A DNA stretch of 64,000 nt, from contig JABANP010000064.1 in the NCBI GenBank assembly GCA_013115135.1, positions 1 through 64,000 of the forward strand. The letters run 5' to 3'. This stretch comes from Perkinsus olseni (lineage: Eukaryota; Perkinsozoa; Perkinsida; Perkinsidae). The notes under the pieces are model-generated. The model was not told the origin of the DNA. It did not search any database and saw only the letters and a program-made list of their open reading frames with translations. A program made the position numbers and the translations under genes. Positions 44,242 to 55,830 of this stretch are shown piece after piece (the first letter of the stretch is position 1; each line of letters begins with the position of its first letter).

Positions 44242-45365
44242 TCATCGCCTCCTCCCGCAGCCTCCTATAACGGAGACATACCACCAAGACCCGGGCTCGA
44301 CCGATCGACCTCGCAGACCGTACTGATGGGTGGCCCCTCGCCCGCTCACCCCGAGATCGACGAGCCCCATCTTGGCTCCAAGGTGCAGCGGCATGTAGGC
44401 ATCGGTCGTTGCGTACTTCATCTGCTCCCTGGTCAGCTGCTTGGACCCATCCCACTGGTGAAGTCTCTGACGTTCGCCGGGAGTTCTGAAGGATCCGACA
44501 GCATCAGAGGTCCCAGGATCGATCCCCGGTCTCGACATTTTTCCACGACACTGCTGATAATGCAAGCTGATAAGCGTCCCCATTGTGCATGAAGCATGCA
44601 TACCTACTGGGGCTTGTAGATATCATAGCCTTGGGCTTTAGCCAGGCCCTTGAGTCCAGGATTAGGCAGGCCACGAGCTCGACCCTCCTCGACGACATCG
44701 ACCACCGGCCCCTTCATCTTGATACCGAAGCTGTCTTGGAGCTTCCTGTTGTCGTTGCTACCGTAGCAAGCAACCACTTTGGTTTTACTCTGAGAAAAAC
44801 CCAGGAGAAGCTGCAGAGCCGATCGAACGTCGTGACGTGCTATCTCGCCCCGCCTATCGGATCGGTGAGGACTTGGCGGGCCGCCGGGTGGAGAGAGGCA
44901 TCCTTGGTAGGGAATAGGTACACACTCTGACGGCGTGGCGACTTGAACCTGATGTAACGATAACGAAGTTGCACGCACGACGAGGAAGAGGGTGATCACA
45001 ATTTCAACAGGGTTGTTCTGGCCTCGCTTAGTGTCCATCTTCCATTCCATATCAACTCCGATTACGCGCTCTTGGGATCTGAGCGACGAACTGGGTTCCG
45101 AAGGGCCTCAGCGGCCTTACAGCTTCTTAGCGATAGAACCACTGTTGTTGTTCGTGTCAACGACATGGACGTTGCCTTTGAAGCAGTCGTACTGCTGCTT
45201 TCCACCGCTCGGTCTCGCACCAGCCGTCTGAGAAGCTCTCGAAGGAGCACCACTGCCTTGTTTAGTCGATGCACTCGGTCTCGGACCAGCCGACTGAGGG
45301 GCCCTTGAAGGAGCAGCAGGCTCTGAACCACCACCAGCGCCGGAGCCTCTACTAACTTTGCCCAT
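44242..45365 (-). CDS. DEDDy-type 3'-5' exonuclease-domain protein
   Basis: The ATG at 45365 starts a low-complexity, Ser/Ala/Pro-rich leader (MGKVSRGSGAGGGSEPAAPS) that ends QQYDCFKGNVHVVDTNNNSG before a GTAAGG donor. Exon 2 (about 45085-45000) carries motif I, VIGVDMEWKMDTKRGQNNPV (D and E). Exon 3 (about 44845-44605) has motif II, KTKVVACYGSNDNRKLQDSF, and GPVVDVVEEGRARGLPNPGL-KGLAKAQGY. The last exon (about 44475-44242) has motif III, LTREQMKYATTDAYMPLHLG. All four acidic positions and the tyrosine are present, as in the WRN-exo/EXD group. It lacks the HNH-like tail of the gene at 7-10 kb. Substrate unknown; the exon 2-3 frame is not fully resolved. Confidence 0.75.
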
Positions 45366-46294
45366 CGAATACTAGGATGCCGAACTGCAACTAAGTGGAA
45401 GAATGAACTCCAGAGAAGGTCGAGACTCCCTGACCAGCTCCAGACCTGCTGCAGTCGGTGTGTACGTTTATCCGGGTCCCCGCACCATAAACGCGACTCC
45501 CCAGAAGATAGCTTTGAGTCTCAAGATCAACAACTAGCTACTGAGGCATGGGCCTGATGATTACGGAGCCTACCACCCCTCAGACCTGGGTGGTTGCAGG
45601 AACGAAAGGCTGGTCATGGATCGGCCCGCGCACGCGTGCCCATGAGTGCATGAGGGCGCACTAAGCACATGAGCGGTCGAAGATGGACAGGGAGGCAGGT
45701 GACAGCACGGATCCTGTGCGTGAGGCCTTCCAGTAAACCTCAACCGCCACAGAAGGTACAAGAGAGGTGGCTCACGACCTCACGCACGCGCACGGGAACG
45801 CGCGCTCGAACCCTCGTCCACTGAGTGGGCGGGGGCACCCTCTCCCGAGTGTGATATTGCGGTAGAATGTCAATCCAGGCATCCCTTCGTCCTCGATACC
45901 ACTATTTCCGCAGTGAAGCCACGGACTAGGGAGCCCGCGGAGTGCCCTCCTAGAAGAAGAAGCGGGACACAATCGCACAGCTTCGAGAAGGGCAAAGAAT
46001 CTAGTAAGAGCATGGAGGATGGTAGTTCAATCATCAGCTTGCTCCACCACCATCACTGCACCACAGGAGCTGCCGAGACCCTCAGACGTGGGTACGTGAA
46101 TGTCGGCAAGCTCATCAATGATGAGGCTTCGCACCCTAAAGACCGTCGCGGCCGTTATACACTGAGAAGGGCACGCGTACCCCGTCTGGTTCTCCAGACC
46201 TGCCAAGATCTCTACCCAAGCGGCTAAGACCTTCGCACCGGTGTAAAGGATACCCCGAATTCCTTGCCCCCACATTGTTATTCAGAACCGGACT
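45366..46294. other. 0.9 kb between exonuclease and POP1, no gene recognised
   Basis: Reading frames of up to 104 codons on the plus strand (45913-46227) and several on the minus show no domain. Minus 46270-46130 (GILYTGAKVLAAWVEILAGL; GYACPSQCITAATVF) could be an isolated exon. No repeats or RNA genes seen. Confidence 0.3.
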
Positions 46295-48140
46295 TCATTC
46301 TACGGAACACGGTACTGCTAAGTACGTAGAAACGGCTTTAACGCCCGAGAGAAAGGAATCTGCGCTCTCCCATCTTCCAACCTTCTCGACCAAAGCGCTA
46401 TGGTAATGCCGTGAAGTGACGTTGCGAAACCAGACTTTCTTCATCGGCAGCGAGTCGGACCACCAGGAGGCCTGGACAGACAAGATTTGTTAAGAGCGAA
46501 CGCGGTGATACAGCGCAAGGTATCAACGGGCCAGAAGTTCGCGTTATATTATAACAGAAGAAATCTCTGAAGCTGAAGTTGAGTATAATGCTTATGACCA
46601 GCTCTGAGCTCAGACACCCCTCTCCTAACCGGACACGGGAAACTCCCGCTAGTACTACTTGCATAAAGGCGATAGCAACACCACAACCTTGACGATATCC
46701 GTATCCTCCGGACGTGACGAATCCTATCAATCGCCGTATAGATTCCCCATCCTCTTTAGGCTGATACAAGGCGACTTCATCTGAACCGAAGAACCTATCC
46801 AATGCGACCGAACCCGCGTTCCAGTGCCCACCCTCATCCCCTTCCGTCACGGCATAAACGTGGGCCAGTGGTGAAGGAACCCCCCGAGACTCGGCCGTCA
46901 ATCTCACGCAGACCAGATCCGCGGACTCGACACCCCGGCCACGGCCCTCGACCCTAGGCAAGGCGAGACCCTCAAGGTCAGCCAGAAGGCTCCAGTCCGC
47001 GAATAGAGGGCTTTCAATGGCTAGGCTCTCCCCCTTGAGCGTCCCTGGTCGCTTCGACTGCCTCTCGATGGCGGCCTTGGCGCGCTCAGCACTCCTCCGC
47101 CGGCACGCAGGGCTATCAGGGTAATCAGCAGGGAAGCAAGGGACTCCTCTATGTAGCTTCTCCCAGTCCTCCTGTCCGATTGCACTGGCCCCGGCAAAAA
47201 CTAATTTCCGGAAAACCTCCTTTATGTGCTCAGAAGCGACAACATCACAACCCTGCGTCGTTGTGACCAGCCTCACACCACCGCTGTGGACCACTTCGCC
47301 GAGTGACGAGGGTGGCGCAATGCCGAGCGCCTTCGTTACAACTTGGCGAGCTCGGGGACCATGGAGGGCGAACCAAGACAAGTCTGTCGGCCGTAGCTCC
47401 ACCATTGACGATACTCTACCACTCAGCCGGTTTTTCAAATGCTCCGCTCCGCTCGGATGAATCCAAATTAGCGCTTTCCGGGCCGACTTGCCCTCTCGAA
47501 GAAGATAAACTGGCGACACAACCTGACAGTTCAGTGACTACATTCACCACAGAGAGTAGCAGAGAAGGTAGAAGTCCCGTCTTGGATGATGAAGAGACAG
47601 CAGGTATGAAAATGCCCCCTCCACCCACTACTACCTCTCCATCCGTGCTGTACAGCAATGCAGCGGCCCGCAGAGCATTATCAGGAGCAAATGCACCCTT
47701 GGTAAGACTAGGGCTGGTCCGGAGACCTTCCTCAAGCCCATTCTCCAGAGCCTCAGACGAGCTACACTCTACCTCAATACAGGGCCAGAACGACCGATCC
47801 ACCACTACACACCTACGCTGGGGGTTGCGATGGTGACACGTGGCTGATCCTCACCTATGAGAAGCTATCCGGTAGATGGCCCGCTCCCCTTTATCCCGGA
47901 CCCGCAGAGGGACACCATCGGCCATCTCGAACCTACCCAGATCGTTTTGAATGAGTCACCAGCAGTGACAGTCGTAGCACTACCGTTTTGCGTGCCATCT
48001 ATGGGTTGCTAGTACCCCCTTATCTTCCCAATAGCTCATCATACGCCGTTTGGCTTTGCGAGAGTATCGTTGAAGGTTCGTGAGCACCTGCGGTCTGAAG
48101 CGCTGACCTCGTGATGATTTCCGCCACATTCACTGATCGA
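46295..48140 (-). CDS. POP1: RNase P / RNase MRP subunit POP1
   Basis: Read from the right: RYSRKAKRRMMSYWEDK then GVLATHRWHAKR (exon ends near 47989), FEMADGVPLRVRDKGERAIY, RSFWPCIEVECSSSEALENG, a large exon beginning VVSPVYLLREGKSARKALIW with IHPSGAEHLKNRLSG, and the POPLD region TTQGCDVVASEHIKEVFRKL then CFPADYPDSPACRRR. Next are RLIGFVTSGGYGYRQGCGVA and the C-terminal exon VWFRNVTSRHYHSALVEK near 46395. These are the conserved POP1 blocks in the right order (N-terminal WHAKRF box, POPLD domain, GFVTSG strand, RN.TS...A). POP1 is the scaffold protein that binds the RNA of RNase P (tRNA 5' maturation) and RNase MRP (pre-rRNA cleavage). The 5' start is not fixed. Confidence 0.85.
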
Positions 48141-48159
48141 CCTAAGATTCCTCATATAT

Positions 48160-48953
48160 ATTGATTCTTCTAGACCCATCGTGACACCGATTATTAAATC
48201 TATCTGTGCTGACTACTCCGGCGACGCCTAATACTATCAAATCAGCCCGACTTCTTGGCCAACCACAGCGTCCCTCGGCCAAGGACTTCAATCACAGCGT
48301 CTTCGAATCTCCCTCCCTCTTAGTACAGTAGCCCGCCTCTCGATGAGTCTAGCCATTTGCCCAGCAGTGAGCCTCCCACGAGGCCTAGCGCTGCGGATCC
48401 GACGTCGAAGGCTTCGTACTGGGAACTGTGATGCAGCTGGCGCCCTTCGAGCGAAAAACCTACCCAAAGAACCTCCATGGGACCGGGGGCAAGACAGAGC
48501 TGGCTGGGAAATGGACGAGCAAGGACCCAGTGACGTTGCGTCGTCTCGTCGCTAACTCAACTACCTGACGTATTTCCTTCTCTCTTGAAGAAAGATACTC
48601 CTTCAATCCCAGCATGGGAGGGGGCACCGGATTATTACCTACCACAATCAACGATCAAGCGTTTCGGTCTACCAATCCCGACGACCCCTCTCGATTCGGG
48701 CGCGTTCCAGGTCAACCTCATGCAAGGAACTCTCTCAGCCAGCGTAGAGTGCTTTCCCCAACTCTCCCCCTCCCCTACCGGAACTTGGCGGCCGCAACGG
48801 CTGCGTCAATGCCGACCGAGGATGGTCTCCGGTCATACTACTACCCCCAACCCTACCGCCGAAGGGTATCTTCCATTATCACAACGCAAACAACGGCACA
48901 GCGCACTCGATAGAAAATTATCCTTAACAAAATCACTAAGTGACAGTAGCTGA
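48160..48953. other. Intergenic region between POP1 and the phosphate carriers
   Basis: No conserved reading frame. Overlapping open frames at 48585-48953 lack domain or codon support. CGACCTAAGATTCCTC at 48139-48154 repeats the string found at 12.87 and 31.35 kb. Confidence 0.4.
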
Positions 48954-49967
48954 TCACTGTGTCTTGGCCTTATCAGTCTTCTTGACAGCTCCGCCGCCTG
49001 AAGTACCCAAGCCCATCGCAGTCTTCCACGCGTCGAAGATCCACCACTGGAGGGCAGTGAGGGTACCAACCATGAGAATCCTAGGTCCAAGGCCAGCGAG
49101 GAAGAGGTTCTTGATACCCTCCTGCTTAGCCATCTCCATGAAGGACTTGCCGAAGTTCTCGGGCTTGGCCATTTGCGAGACCAAATTATCGGCGGGCTGG
49201 GACACGAGGGCGCATCCGATACCAGCAACGTAGCCGGAAAGGAAGGTGATGCCGAGCTGCGTGGCCTTAGAGTAGGTTTCCTTCGGGCGAGTGAAGATGT
49301 ACTTGTAGAACTGCTCAGCCGCGAACTCGAAGCCGACAAATTTGACGATGGTGTAAGGGATCTGCCTGTACCAGACGGGTTTCAGAGAACCATAAGGGAA
49401 GCCTGTCTCCATTTTGTGGGCTGCCATCTCGTGCCAAGCATCCTTCAGTTTGAGAGGGAAGGTGCCAGTAGGCGAGCACTGCATCTTCACCTTGATCATC
49501 TCCCATGGGGTAAGGGCAAGATCGGCAAAGAACTCGGCACTGCCGCCTGAAGCGGCCCAAATCCACCCACGGTACTTGACGGAGTTCTCCTCGCCAACCA
49601 TGTTGTTGTAGATATCCTTAAAGACTTCGTTCAAGCCAAACTTGAACATGCCCTGGAACGTGTAACCGACGCAGGTAGCGGACCACCCCTTGGTGACGCC
49701 CTTCAAGCCCTCTTCGTGAAGAATGGACTTCCAGCCTTGATAAAGACTCGTGTACTTGGTCGGGTCGATCTGCATGTTAACCTTAACAACATCAACCGGA
49801 CACATTGAAGTGTGTGTGGTACCGCAGGCGACAGCACCGCCTAGAAGGCACTTCCAGTAGTAGTCAAGGGTGTGAGGAACGGAACCAGCATAGCGAGAAT
49901 TCCACTTTGGTGGATTGGTCGCTGCCGTAAGGGAATTGGCAGCTGCAACGGAAGACGTTGTAGACAT
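48954..49967 (-). CDS. PIC: Mitochondrial phosphate carrier (SLC25A3-like), intact copy
   Basis: An intronless frame of 337 residues starts at the ATG at 49967 (MSTTSSVAAANSLTAATN); the frame runs further up, but this ATG is conserved in the neighbouring paralogue. Three carrier repeats each have the signature: PVDVVKVNMQ, PWEMIKVKMQ and QPADNLVSQM. Phosphate-carrier-specific strings are WKCLLGGAVACGTTHT, GWSATCVGYTFQGMFKFGLN and GLGPRILMVGTLTALQWWIF. It exchanges or cotransports phosphate with protons across the inner mitochondrial membrane for ATP synthesis. C-terminus is Lys/Gly rich. No frameshift is needed. Confidence 0.95.
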   Translation of the reverse strand: MSTTSSVAAANSLTAATNPPKWNSRYAGSVPHTLDYYWKCLLGGAVACGTTHTSMCPVDVVKVNMQIDPTKYTSLYQGWKSILHEEGLKGVTKGWSATCVGYTFQGMFKFGLNEVFKDIYNNMVGEENSVKYRGWIWAASGGSAEFFADLALTPWEMIKVKMQCSPTGTFPLKLKDAWHEMAAHKMETGFPYGSLKPVWYRQIPYTIVKFVGFEFAAEQFYKYIFTRPKETYSKATQLGITFLSGYVAGIGCALVSQPADNLVSQMAKPENFGKSFMEMAKQEGIKNLFLAGLGPRILMVGTLTALQWWIFDAWKTAMGLGTSGGGAVKKTDKAKTQ

Positions 49968-50491
49968 CAGAAAAGAAACAAATAGCAATACTAAGAGAAA
50001 CTCCCATACAAACGTGATTCCAATCGACCTCGATTTCTCGCGTGCGAGAACGGGGGTATACACGGCATATGATTGGGATGAATTATGTAACGTCAGCAGC
50101 AGAACGAAAAAGAAAAGAACTGGTACTCCCGCCGACGTCTTGTGATTCTAGCCCAGATCCGAGGGATATTCTTTTCGAAAATTTTGAGCTGTAATTGAAG
50201 CTAGTATCCTGATATTGTGTGCTGACTCCGCGTAGCTAGATCCGAGCTAACACTTCTGAAAAGAACATTCCGACAAGTCTGGCAGAGGCATCCACCGCAG
50301 TCGGACGCCTTCCCCGCAAGAACCCCGGCTACCTACAAAAATGTCGTTACGAGGTCGACGCAACCCCAGTCCCCACTACTGCAACTCAAAACTTGAAGAG
50401 AGGTGATGCAACGTAGAATAGCAACTAAGGAACACGTATGAACAACATAAGGGCGACTGAACATATCAGGTCAACAACAGCCGTGAACAGT

Positions 50492-51464
50492 TCAGTTCTG
50501 CTTCTTTACAGCAGCGCCGCCAGACGTACCGAAACCCATGGCCGACTTCCAAGTATCGTAAATCCACCACTGGAGGCCGGTGAGAGTACCGATCATAACG
50601 ATACGAGGACCAAGACCAGCAAGGAAGAGGTTCTTCACACCCTGAGCCTTAGCCATCTCCATGAACGTCTTAGACTGGTTCTCAGCCTTAGCCATTTGCG
50701 AGACCAAGTTGTCAGCAGGCTGCGAGACAATGGCGCAGGCGATACCAGCAATGTAACCCGAAGCAAAGGTGATGCCAAGCTGGGTGGCCTTCGAGTAGGA
50801 ATCTTTAGGGCGCGTAAAGATATGCTTGTACATCTGCTCAACAGTGTACTCGAAGCCCGACAAACTTGACTACGGTGTAAGGGATTTGACGGTACCAGAG
50901 AGGGACGAGCGAGCCCATGGGGAAGCCGGTGACGCCCTTGTTGGCAGCCATTTCCTTCCAGGCACCACGAAGACCTAGAGGGAAGGTACCGGTAGGAGAG
51001 GCCTGCATCTTGACCTTGATCATCTCCCAAGGACAAAGGAAAGACGTCCGCGAAGAACTCGGCACTGGCAGCAGCGGCAGCCCAGATGAGACCGCGGTAC
51101 TTGATAGAGTTTCTCTTCTCCGACCAGGGTGCTGTACTGGTCCTTGAAGACTTCGTTCAAGCCAAATTTGAACATACCTTGGAAACTGTACCCGATGCAA
51201 GTAGGAGCAGCACCCTTTAGGGCTCCCCGCGCGGACGCCTTCTTCGGTGGTGAGAGTACCGAGGCCAGACAACAGACTGCGGTACTTGGAAGGGTTTACT
51301 TGCATGTTCACTTTCACGACATCAACCGGGGTCATCAGAGTGTGAGTCGTTCCGCAGGCCAGAGCACCACCGGCGAGGCATTTTAAATAGTAGTCGGTGG
51401 TGTGGGGAACGGCACCAGCGAAACGAGAATTCCACTTCTTAGCGGGAGCAGTGGTGGAGGACAT
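50492..51464 (-). CDS. PIC: Mitochondrial phosphate carrier, tandem paralogue with several frameshifts
   Basis: The start MSSTTAPAKKWNSRFAG, first repeat (MTPVDVVKVNMQ), second (CPWEMIKVKMQASPTG) and third (QPADNLVSQM) all align with the copy 0.5 kb to the left, and the C-terminus (GTLTGLQWWIYDTWKSAM) is intact. The frame changes at least four times: near 51215, near 51110, near 51030 and at CCC 50856-50858 (GTCGGGC where the intact copy has GTCGGC). Most shifts are single-base length differences. Either this copy is decaying or, more likely given the same pattern in single-copy genes, the sequence holds indel errors. The upstream string TTTTCTGATGTC is shared by both copies. Confidence 0.85.
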
Positions 51465-52356
51465 CAGAAAAGCAGCGAAAAGGAACTGATAGCGGTAATT
51501 CTTATCGGCTTCGATCTGACCATGAGACCAAGATCTTGTCAATGGGGTATCGAAGGTGGACTCTACAAGGGATGACCGAGTACATTACCAACGTGACGAA
51601 GAACTCCCTTCTCATCGACACTGCTCCGCAATGTTGCTAACTTCGGCGTAGTCGAAAGTATCGCGCACGCCATTCTGATCGACATTTTGCGAAACGAGAC
51701 GCACGTGCTATCGCTTGCTCATACATGAAGATTATGTAGCACAAAATGATGGAGCTTCTACACCGCATGGCAGCAGCACCCGGGGCCAGCGTGAGCTATG
51801 GTATACTTGCTCAGTCCTCATTGAAAGACTAAGCCAGTATCGGAGCAGTCGATCTAAGGCCTCCTTAAATCGTTCGATTGCCGTTCTCGCCCCGCGTGGC
51901 ATAGTGGCCTCACTTTTGCATGGGGCATCTTCTTCGTTACGGATAGACGTATAACTGTCTTGCCATCTGGCCGTGAACGAATGTGTGAAATTTCCAAAAG
52001 TTTGACCAACAGCACTTGGTGCTGAGCACTACGAGTCCGTCGGCAATAACAATGTTATTCCGGAGGCAGCTCCGGAGCTTGTGCCCGCCTGCGTAGTGGG
52101 CCTCATGACTCGTTCTGCCATGTGAAGGTTTGTGTTCTTTCTCGTGTATCTCATCTTGTAGAGGAACATGTTTACGCTAGTGATGGGTCACCCGAAGAAG
52201 CGTATCTTTTGCAGCACTTGGTTGGCTAGTGTCACGATCCTCTCGAAACTGCGCTGTTGTCTGATCACAAATTCGGCCCGGAATTAATGGGTGAGCGGTC
52301 TTCTTATTCCAACGTGGCTTTATTCATCGTGATCTCGTAAGTATCTTTTGTTGTTA
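51465..52356. other. Intergenic region with a second tRNA-like A-box segment
   Basis: No conserved protein. At 51882-51920 the sequence CGTGGCATAGTGGCCTCA contains a perfect TGGCNNAGTGG A box and matches 32122-32160. Just upstream of the SDR gene, GTAAGTATCTTTTGTTG at about 52338 looks like a 5' splice site, so a 5' non-coding exon may end there. Confidence 0.4.
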
Positions 52357-53380
52357 ATGGCTGCAGCCACGGCTTCCACCACTGTTGTCGCAGACGGAGC
52401 CTCTCCACGCGGCACTATTCTCATCACTGGTGCCTCTGCTGGTGTTGGTATGGAAGCTGCCAAGGCCCTGATGCAAGATGGTTGGCATGTTGTTGCCGCC
52501 GTCCGTAACGTCGAGAAGGGCCGTCGAGTACTCGGTGATCAGGCTGAAGTCATGGAGTGTGACCTTGCCAACTTCGACTCCGTTGTGAAGTTCGCCAATG
52601 ATTTCAAGCAGCGTTATGACCGGTTGGACAGGTTGGTCCTCAACGCTGGTGTGTATATTCGTACGAAGACCCCGACTGTCAATGGGTTGGATGAGACTTG
52701 GCAAAGTAACTTCTTGTCTCACTTCCTGTTGACTTTATTGCTACTGCCGGTCATTCGAGTCCCCGAGAACTCGGCAGTTATTATGTTATCATCGGTGTCT
52801 CACAGGTTGGTAGACCCTTACAGCCTCGGTGAGCACATGGGCAAGCCAGAAGGGTACACTAAAGAACAGGTTTACTACGGCAGCAAATACTCAATGACGG
52901 TCTTCGCATTCGAGCTCGCTCGTTTGACTGGCCTGAGGACCGTTGCTGCCAATCCCGGTGGTGTTGATAGCGACATCTGGAGGGAGAGGTCTCTGTTCTT
53001 GAGGTGCCTGTCCGCCACGGCCTTCCTGACTGCCCGTGAGGGAGCTCAGACTACCATCGTCGCTTGCAACGACCCTCTAGCTGATAAGTACCTGTCGCCT
53101 TACCCCGTGTGTCAGTGTTGCGGTTCCTTTTGTTGCTATCATGACCGACCTAATGGTTCCCAGATTCATGCTTTATTTTTACAAGAAGTTCAAGTGGGCT
53201 CTGGGCCCGGATGCGAAACACCTGAGGACCGAAGTCGGTTATCGTGCCCGCGATCCCAAGGCCTGGGGTTATGTCTGGGAGCAAGCTACCAAGATTCTCT
53301 CTGATAAGATCGAGCCGAGCGTCTGGGAAGAAGCGATGAAGAACTTGGCAGACGCCAAGGTCGTCCATGATCAATCATAA
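52357..53380 (+). CDS. Short-chain dehydrogenase/reductase, copy 1 (one frameshift)
   Basis: ATG at 52357 (MAAATASTTVVADGASPRG). The Rossmann motif TGASAGVG (in ILITGASAGVGMEAAKAL) binds NAD(P), with NAG in LVLNAGVY, catalytic serine in IMLSSVSHR and YxxxK in VYYGSKYSM. A hydrophobic C-terminal third follows. This is the retinol-dehydrogenase / WW-oxidoreductase-like class; substrate unknown. At TTTT 53128-53131 one T too many moves the tail to another frame. There it continues MTDLMVPRFMLYFYKKFKWA, ending ADAKVVHDQS at 53380. No introns within the coding part. Tandem with a near-identical copy 1.7 kb downstream. Confidence 0.88.
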
Positions 53381-54071
53381 GCTGCACCGTCAGCCATTCT
53401 CAAATACGTTGAAATTTCCAGCGGTATCGTCTGTTGTCTCCATTTTATCTGACTTTATCTCATCATAGGGGGGAAGTATTGTGTAGTAAATAGGTCTTGT
53501 ACCGACCAAGTTGGATCTCATCTGTCTGTATCCTTTACCGTCTATTCCAACCCGTGCGGTACTGCTCAGTAGGAGCGGTGCTTCCAGCTCTCGAATCAGC
53601 ACTGTTCCCATTCAGAAGTGCTATTCAAAACGCAGCTGAGCATTCTGTTCTAATCTTGCCAGGGTCAGCCTTGGATACGGATTTGTTCCCGGGCAGGAGA
53701 GAAGTCGTCTCCGCAGTGGTTTTTGCATTATTCTCTCGTCTGGAGTCGAGCATTGCTTTCTGATCCGTGTCGCGCCGTTGAGAACCTTACTCGTAGAAGC
53801 TGCATTCGGCATGCCAGGAATCTAGGCTGCCACTAGGGTTTTCCGACGAATGCTGTACTGATTATTAGGATATATGCTCTTGATCGAAACACAATGCTTG
53901 GCAGTTACTGGCGAGCGAGAAATTGCGTCGGTGCTGCTTGAAGTACTCGACGAGTGGTTCACCTTCCCTGATGTCGAACGTTTTCTACTAGGGCTCGTTT
54001 TCGGGGCATGTCAGAGCAATTCGCCGTACTCCCTAATTTTAGCTCATTATACCCCTCCAAATCCCTTTGCA
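53381..54071. other. Spacer between the two SDR genes, with decayed 3'-flank duplication
   Basis: The part up to about 53640 (TGCGGTACTGCTCAGTAGG, AAGTGCTATTCAAAACG) resembles the sequence after copy 2 (55270-55350: TGCGGTACTGTTCAATTC, AAGTGTTATCAAGAGG), showing that the duplication included 3' flank. No gene seen. Confidence 0.5.
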
Positions 54072-55099
54072 ATGGCTAACGACGCATCTCCTACTGTCGA
54101 CTCTGAGAAGGCCTTCTCCCGCGCGGCACCATTCTCATCACTGGTGCCTCTGCTGGTGTTGGTATGGAAGCTGCCAAGGCCCTGATGCAAGATGGTTGGC
54201 ATGTTGTTGCCGCCGTCCGTAACGTCGAGAAGGGCCGTCGAGTACTCGGTGATCAGGCTGAGGTCATGGAGTGTGACCTTGCCAACTTCGACTCTGTTGT
54301 GAAGTTCGCCAATGACTTCAAGCAGCGTTATGACCGGTTGGACAGGTTGGTCCTCAACGCTGGTGTGTATATTCGTACGAAGACCCCGACTGTCAACGGG
54401 TTGGATGAGACTTGGCAAAGTAACTTCTTGTCTCACTTCCTGTTGACTTTACTGCTACTGCCGGTCATTCGAGTCCCCGAGAACTCGGCTGTTATCATGT
54501 TATCATCGGTGTCTCACAGGTTGGTAGACCCCTACAGCCTCGGTGAGCACATGGGCAAGCCGGAGGGTTACACTAAAGAACAGGTTTACTACGGCAGCAA
54601 ATACTCAATGACGGTCTTCGCATTCGAGCTCGCTCGTTTGACTGGCCTGAGGACCGTTGCTGCCAATCCCGGTGGTGTTGATAGCGACATCTGGAGAGAG
54701 AGGTCGAGGTTCTTAAGGTGCCTGTCCGCCACGGCCTTCCTGACTGCCCGTGAGGGAGCTCAGACTACCATCGTCGCTTGCAACGATCCCCTAGCTGATA
54801 AGTACCTGTCGCCTTACCCCGTGGTTCAGCGATGTGGTTCCTTCGTTGCCATCATGACTGATCTGGTGGTTCCTAGGTTTATGCTCTATCCCCTACAAAG
54901 AAGTTCAAGTGGGCTCTGGGACCGGATGCCAAACACCTAAGGACTAAGGTTGGATACCGAGCCCGCGATCCCGAAGGCCTGGGGTTATGTTTGGGAGCAA
55001 GCTACCAAGATACTCTCTGATAAGGTCGAGTCGAGCGTCTGGGAAGAAGCAATGAAGAACTTGGATGATGCCCGAGTCAAGAGCGATGATCACCTTTAG
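54072..55099 (+). CDS. Short-chain dehydrogenase/reductase, copy 2 (several frameshifts)
   Basis: ATG at 54072 begins MANDASPTVDSEKAFSR. An inserted base near 54121 shifts the frame just before the Rossmann motif (TGASAGVG continues in the next frame). From 54164 to about 54890 it is nearly identical to copy 1 (same NAG, SSVSHR and YYGSK motifs). Further shifts lie near 54888-54896 and at CCCGAAGG about 54970, after which VWEQATKILSDKVE and a diverged end follow to the stop at 55097-55099. Flanks outside the coding region differ strongly between copies, so the coding similarity reflects recent conversion or selection rather than a very recent block duplication. Confidence 0.82.
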
Positions 55100-55830
55100 T
55101 GTATAGTGGTCTCTTCCCGCTCATGTACATCCCAAATTTTGCGGATCACATCTGATTCTGCGATAGTACATGTAGTACTTTTCCACGTTAAGTCGAGAAA
55201 GAGTCCATCGGCCACTGTGTGGACTCTTATTTTTTGTATCGTATTTGATCATATACATCTCAATCGAGCGCTGCGGTACTGTTCAATTCTACAAGTACTT
55301 CAGCTGAGGAAAAAGCACTATTCTCCGTTAGAAGTGTTATCAAGAGGATATTCTTTATGTGTTTGTGTTCTCATAGTTGATGCGCGAGGGCGTCAATATA
55401 GTTATAGTGAAAAGGCGTTCCGCCGGTTCGGCCGACAGAGCTGAGAATAGTATGAGCTTATGTCTCAAGAGATGTATTCTCGGGAGTCGTAGTGGTTATA
55501 TGTTTAGTATGCCGCAACCAGTAGTTCATGGTTCCAGTAGTTCCAGTAGTATGTATAGAAAGCCTTAAACAAACAACGGGCTGGTAATTTACTTCCGTTT
55601 TTGATCGCTCCCGCCGACACCAGAGGTTCGGCTTCATGGTTTCGCAGCATTTTCATGCCCCGACAAGCTTTTCGGCTCTTCGGCTCGCTGGTTGCGGTTG
55701 CGCGGCTAGTCTTGCCACTCGGCGTCCAGCACTACGGCTGCCACCCAAACTTCACAGCCATGGTTGGGTCCGCCTAACGAATCATCACGGCTGATTCTCC
55801 AATCGAAATACCAGACTGACTACCTTGTAA

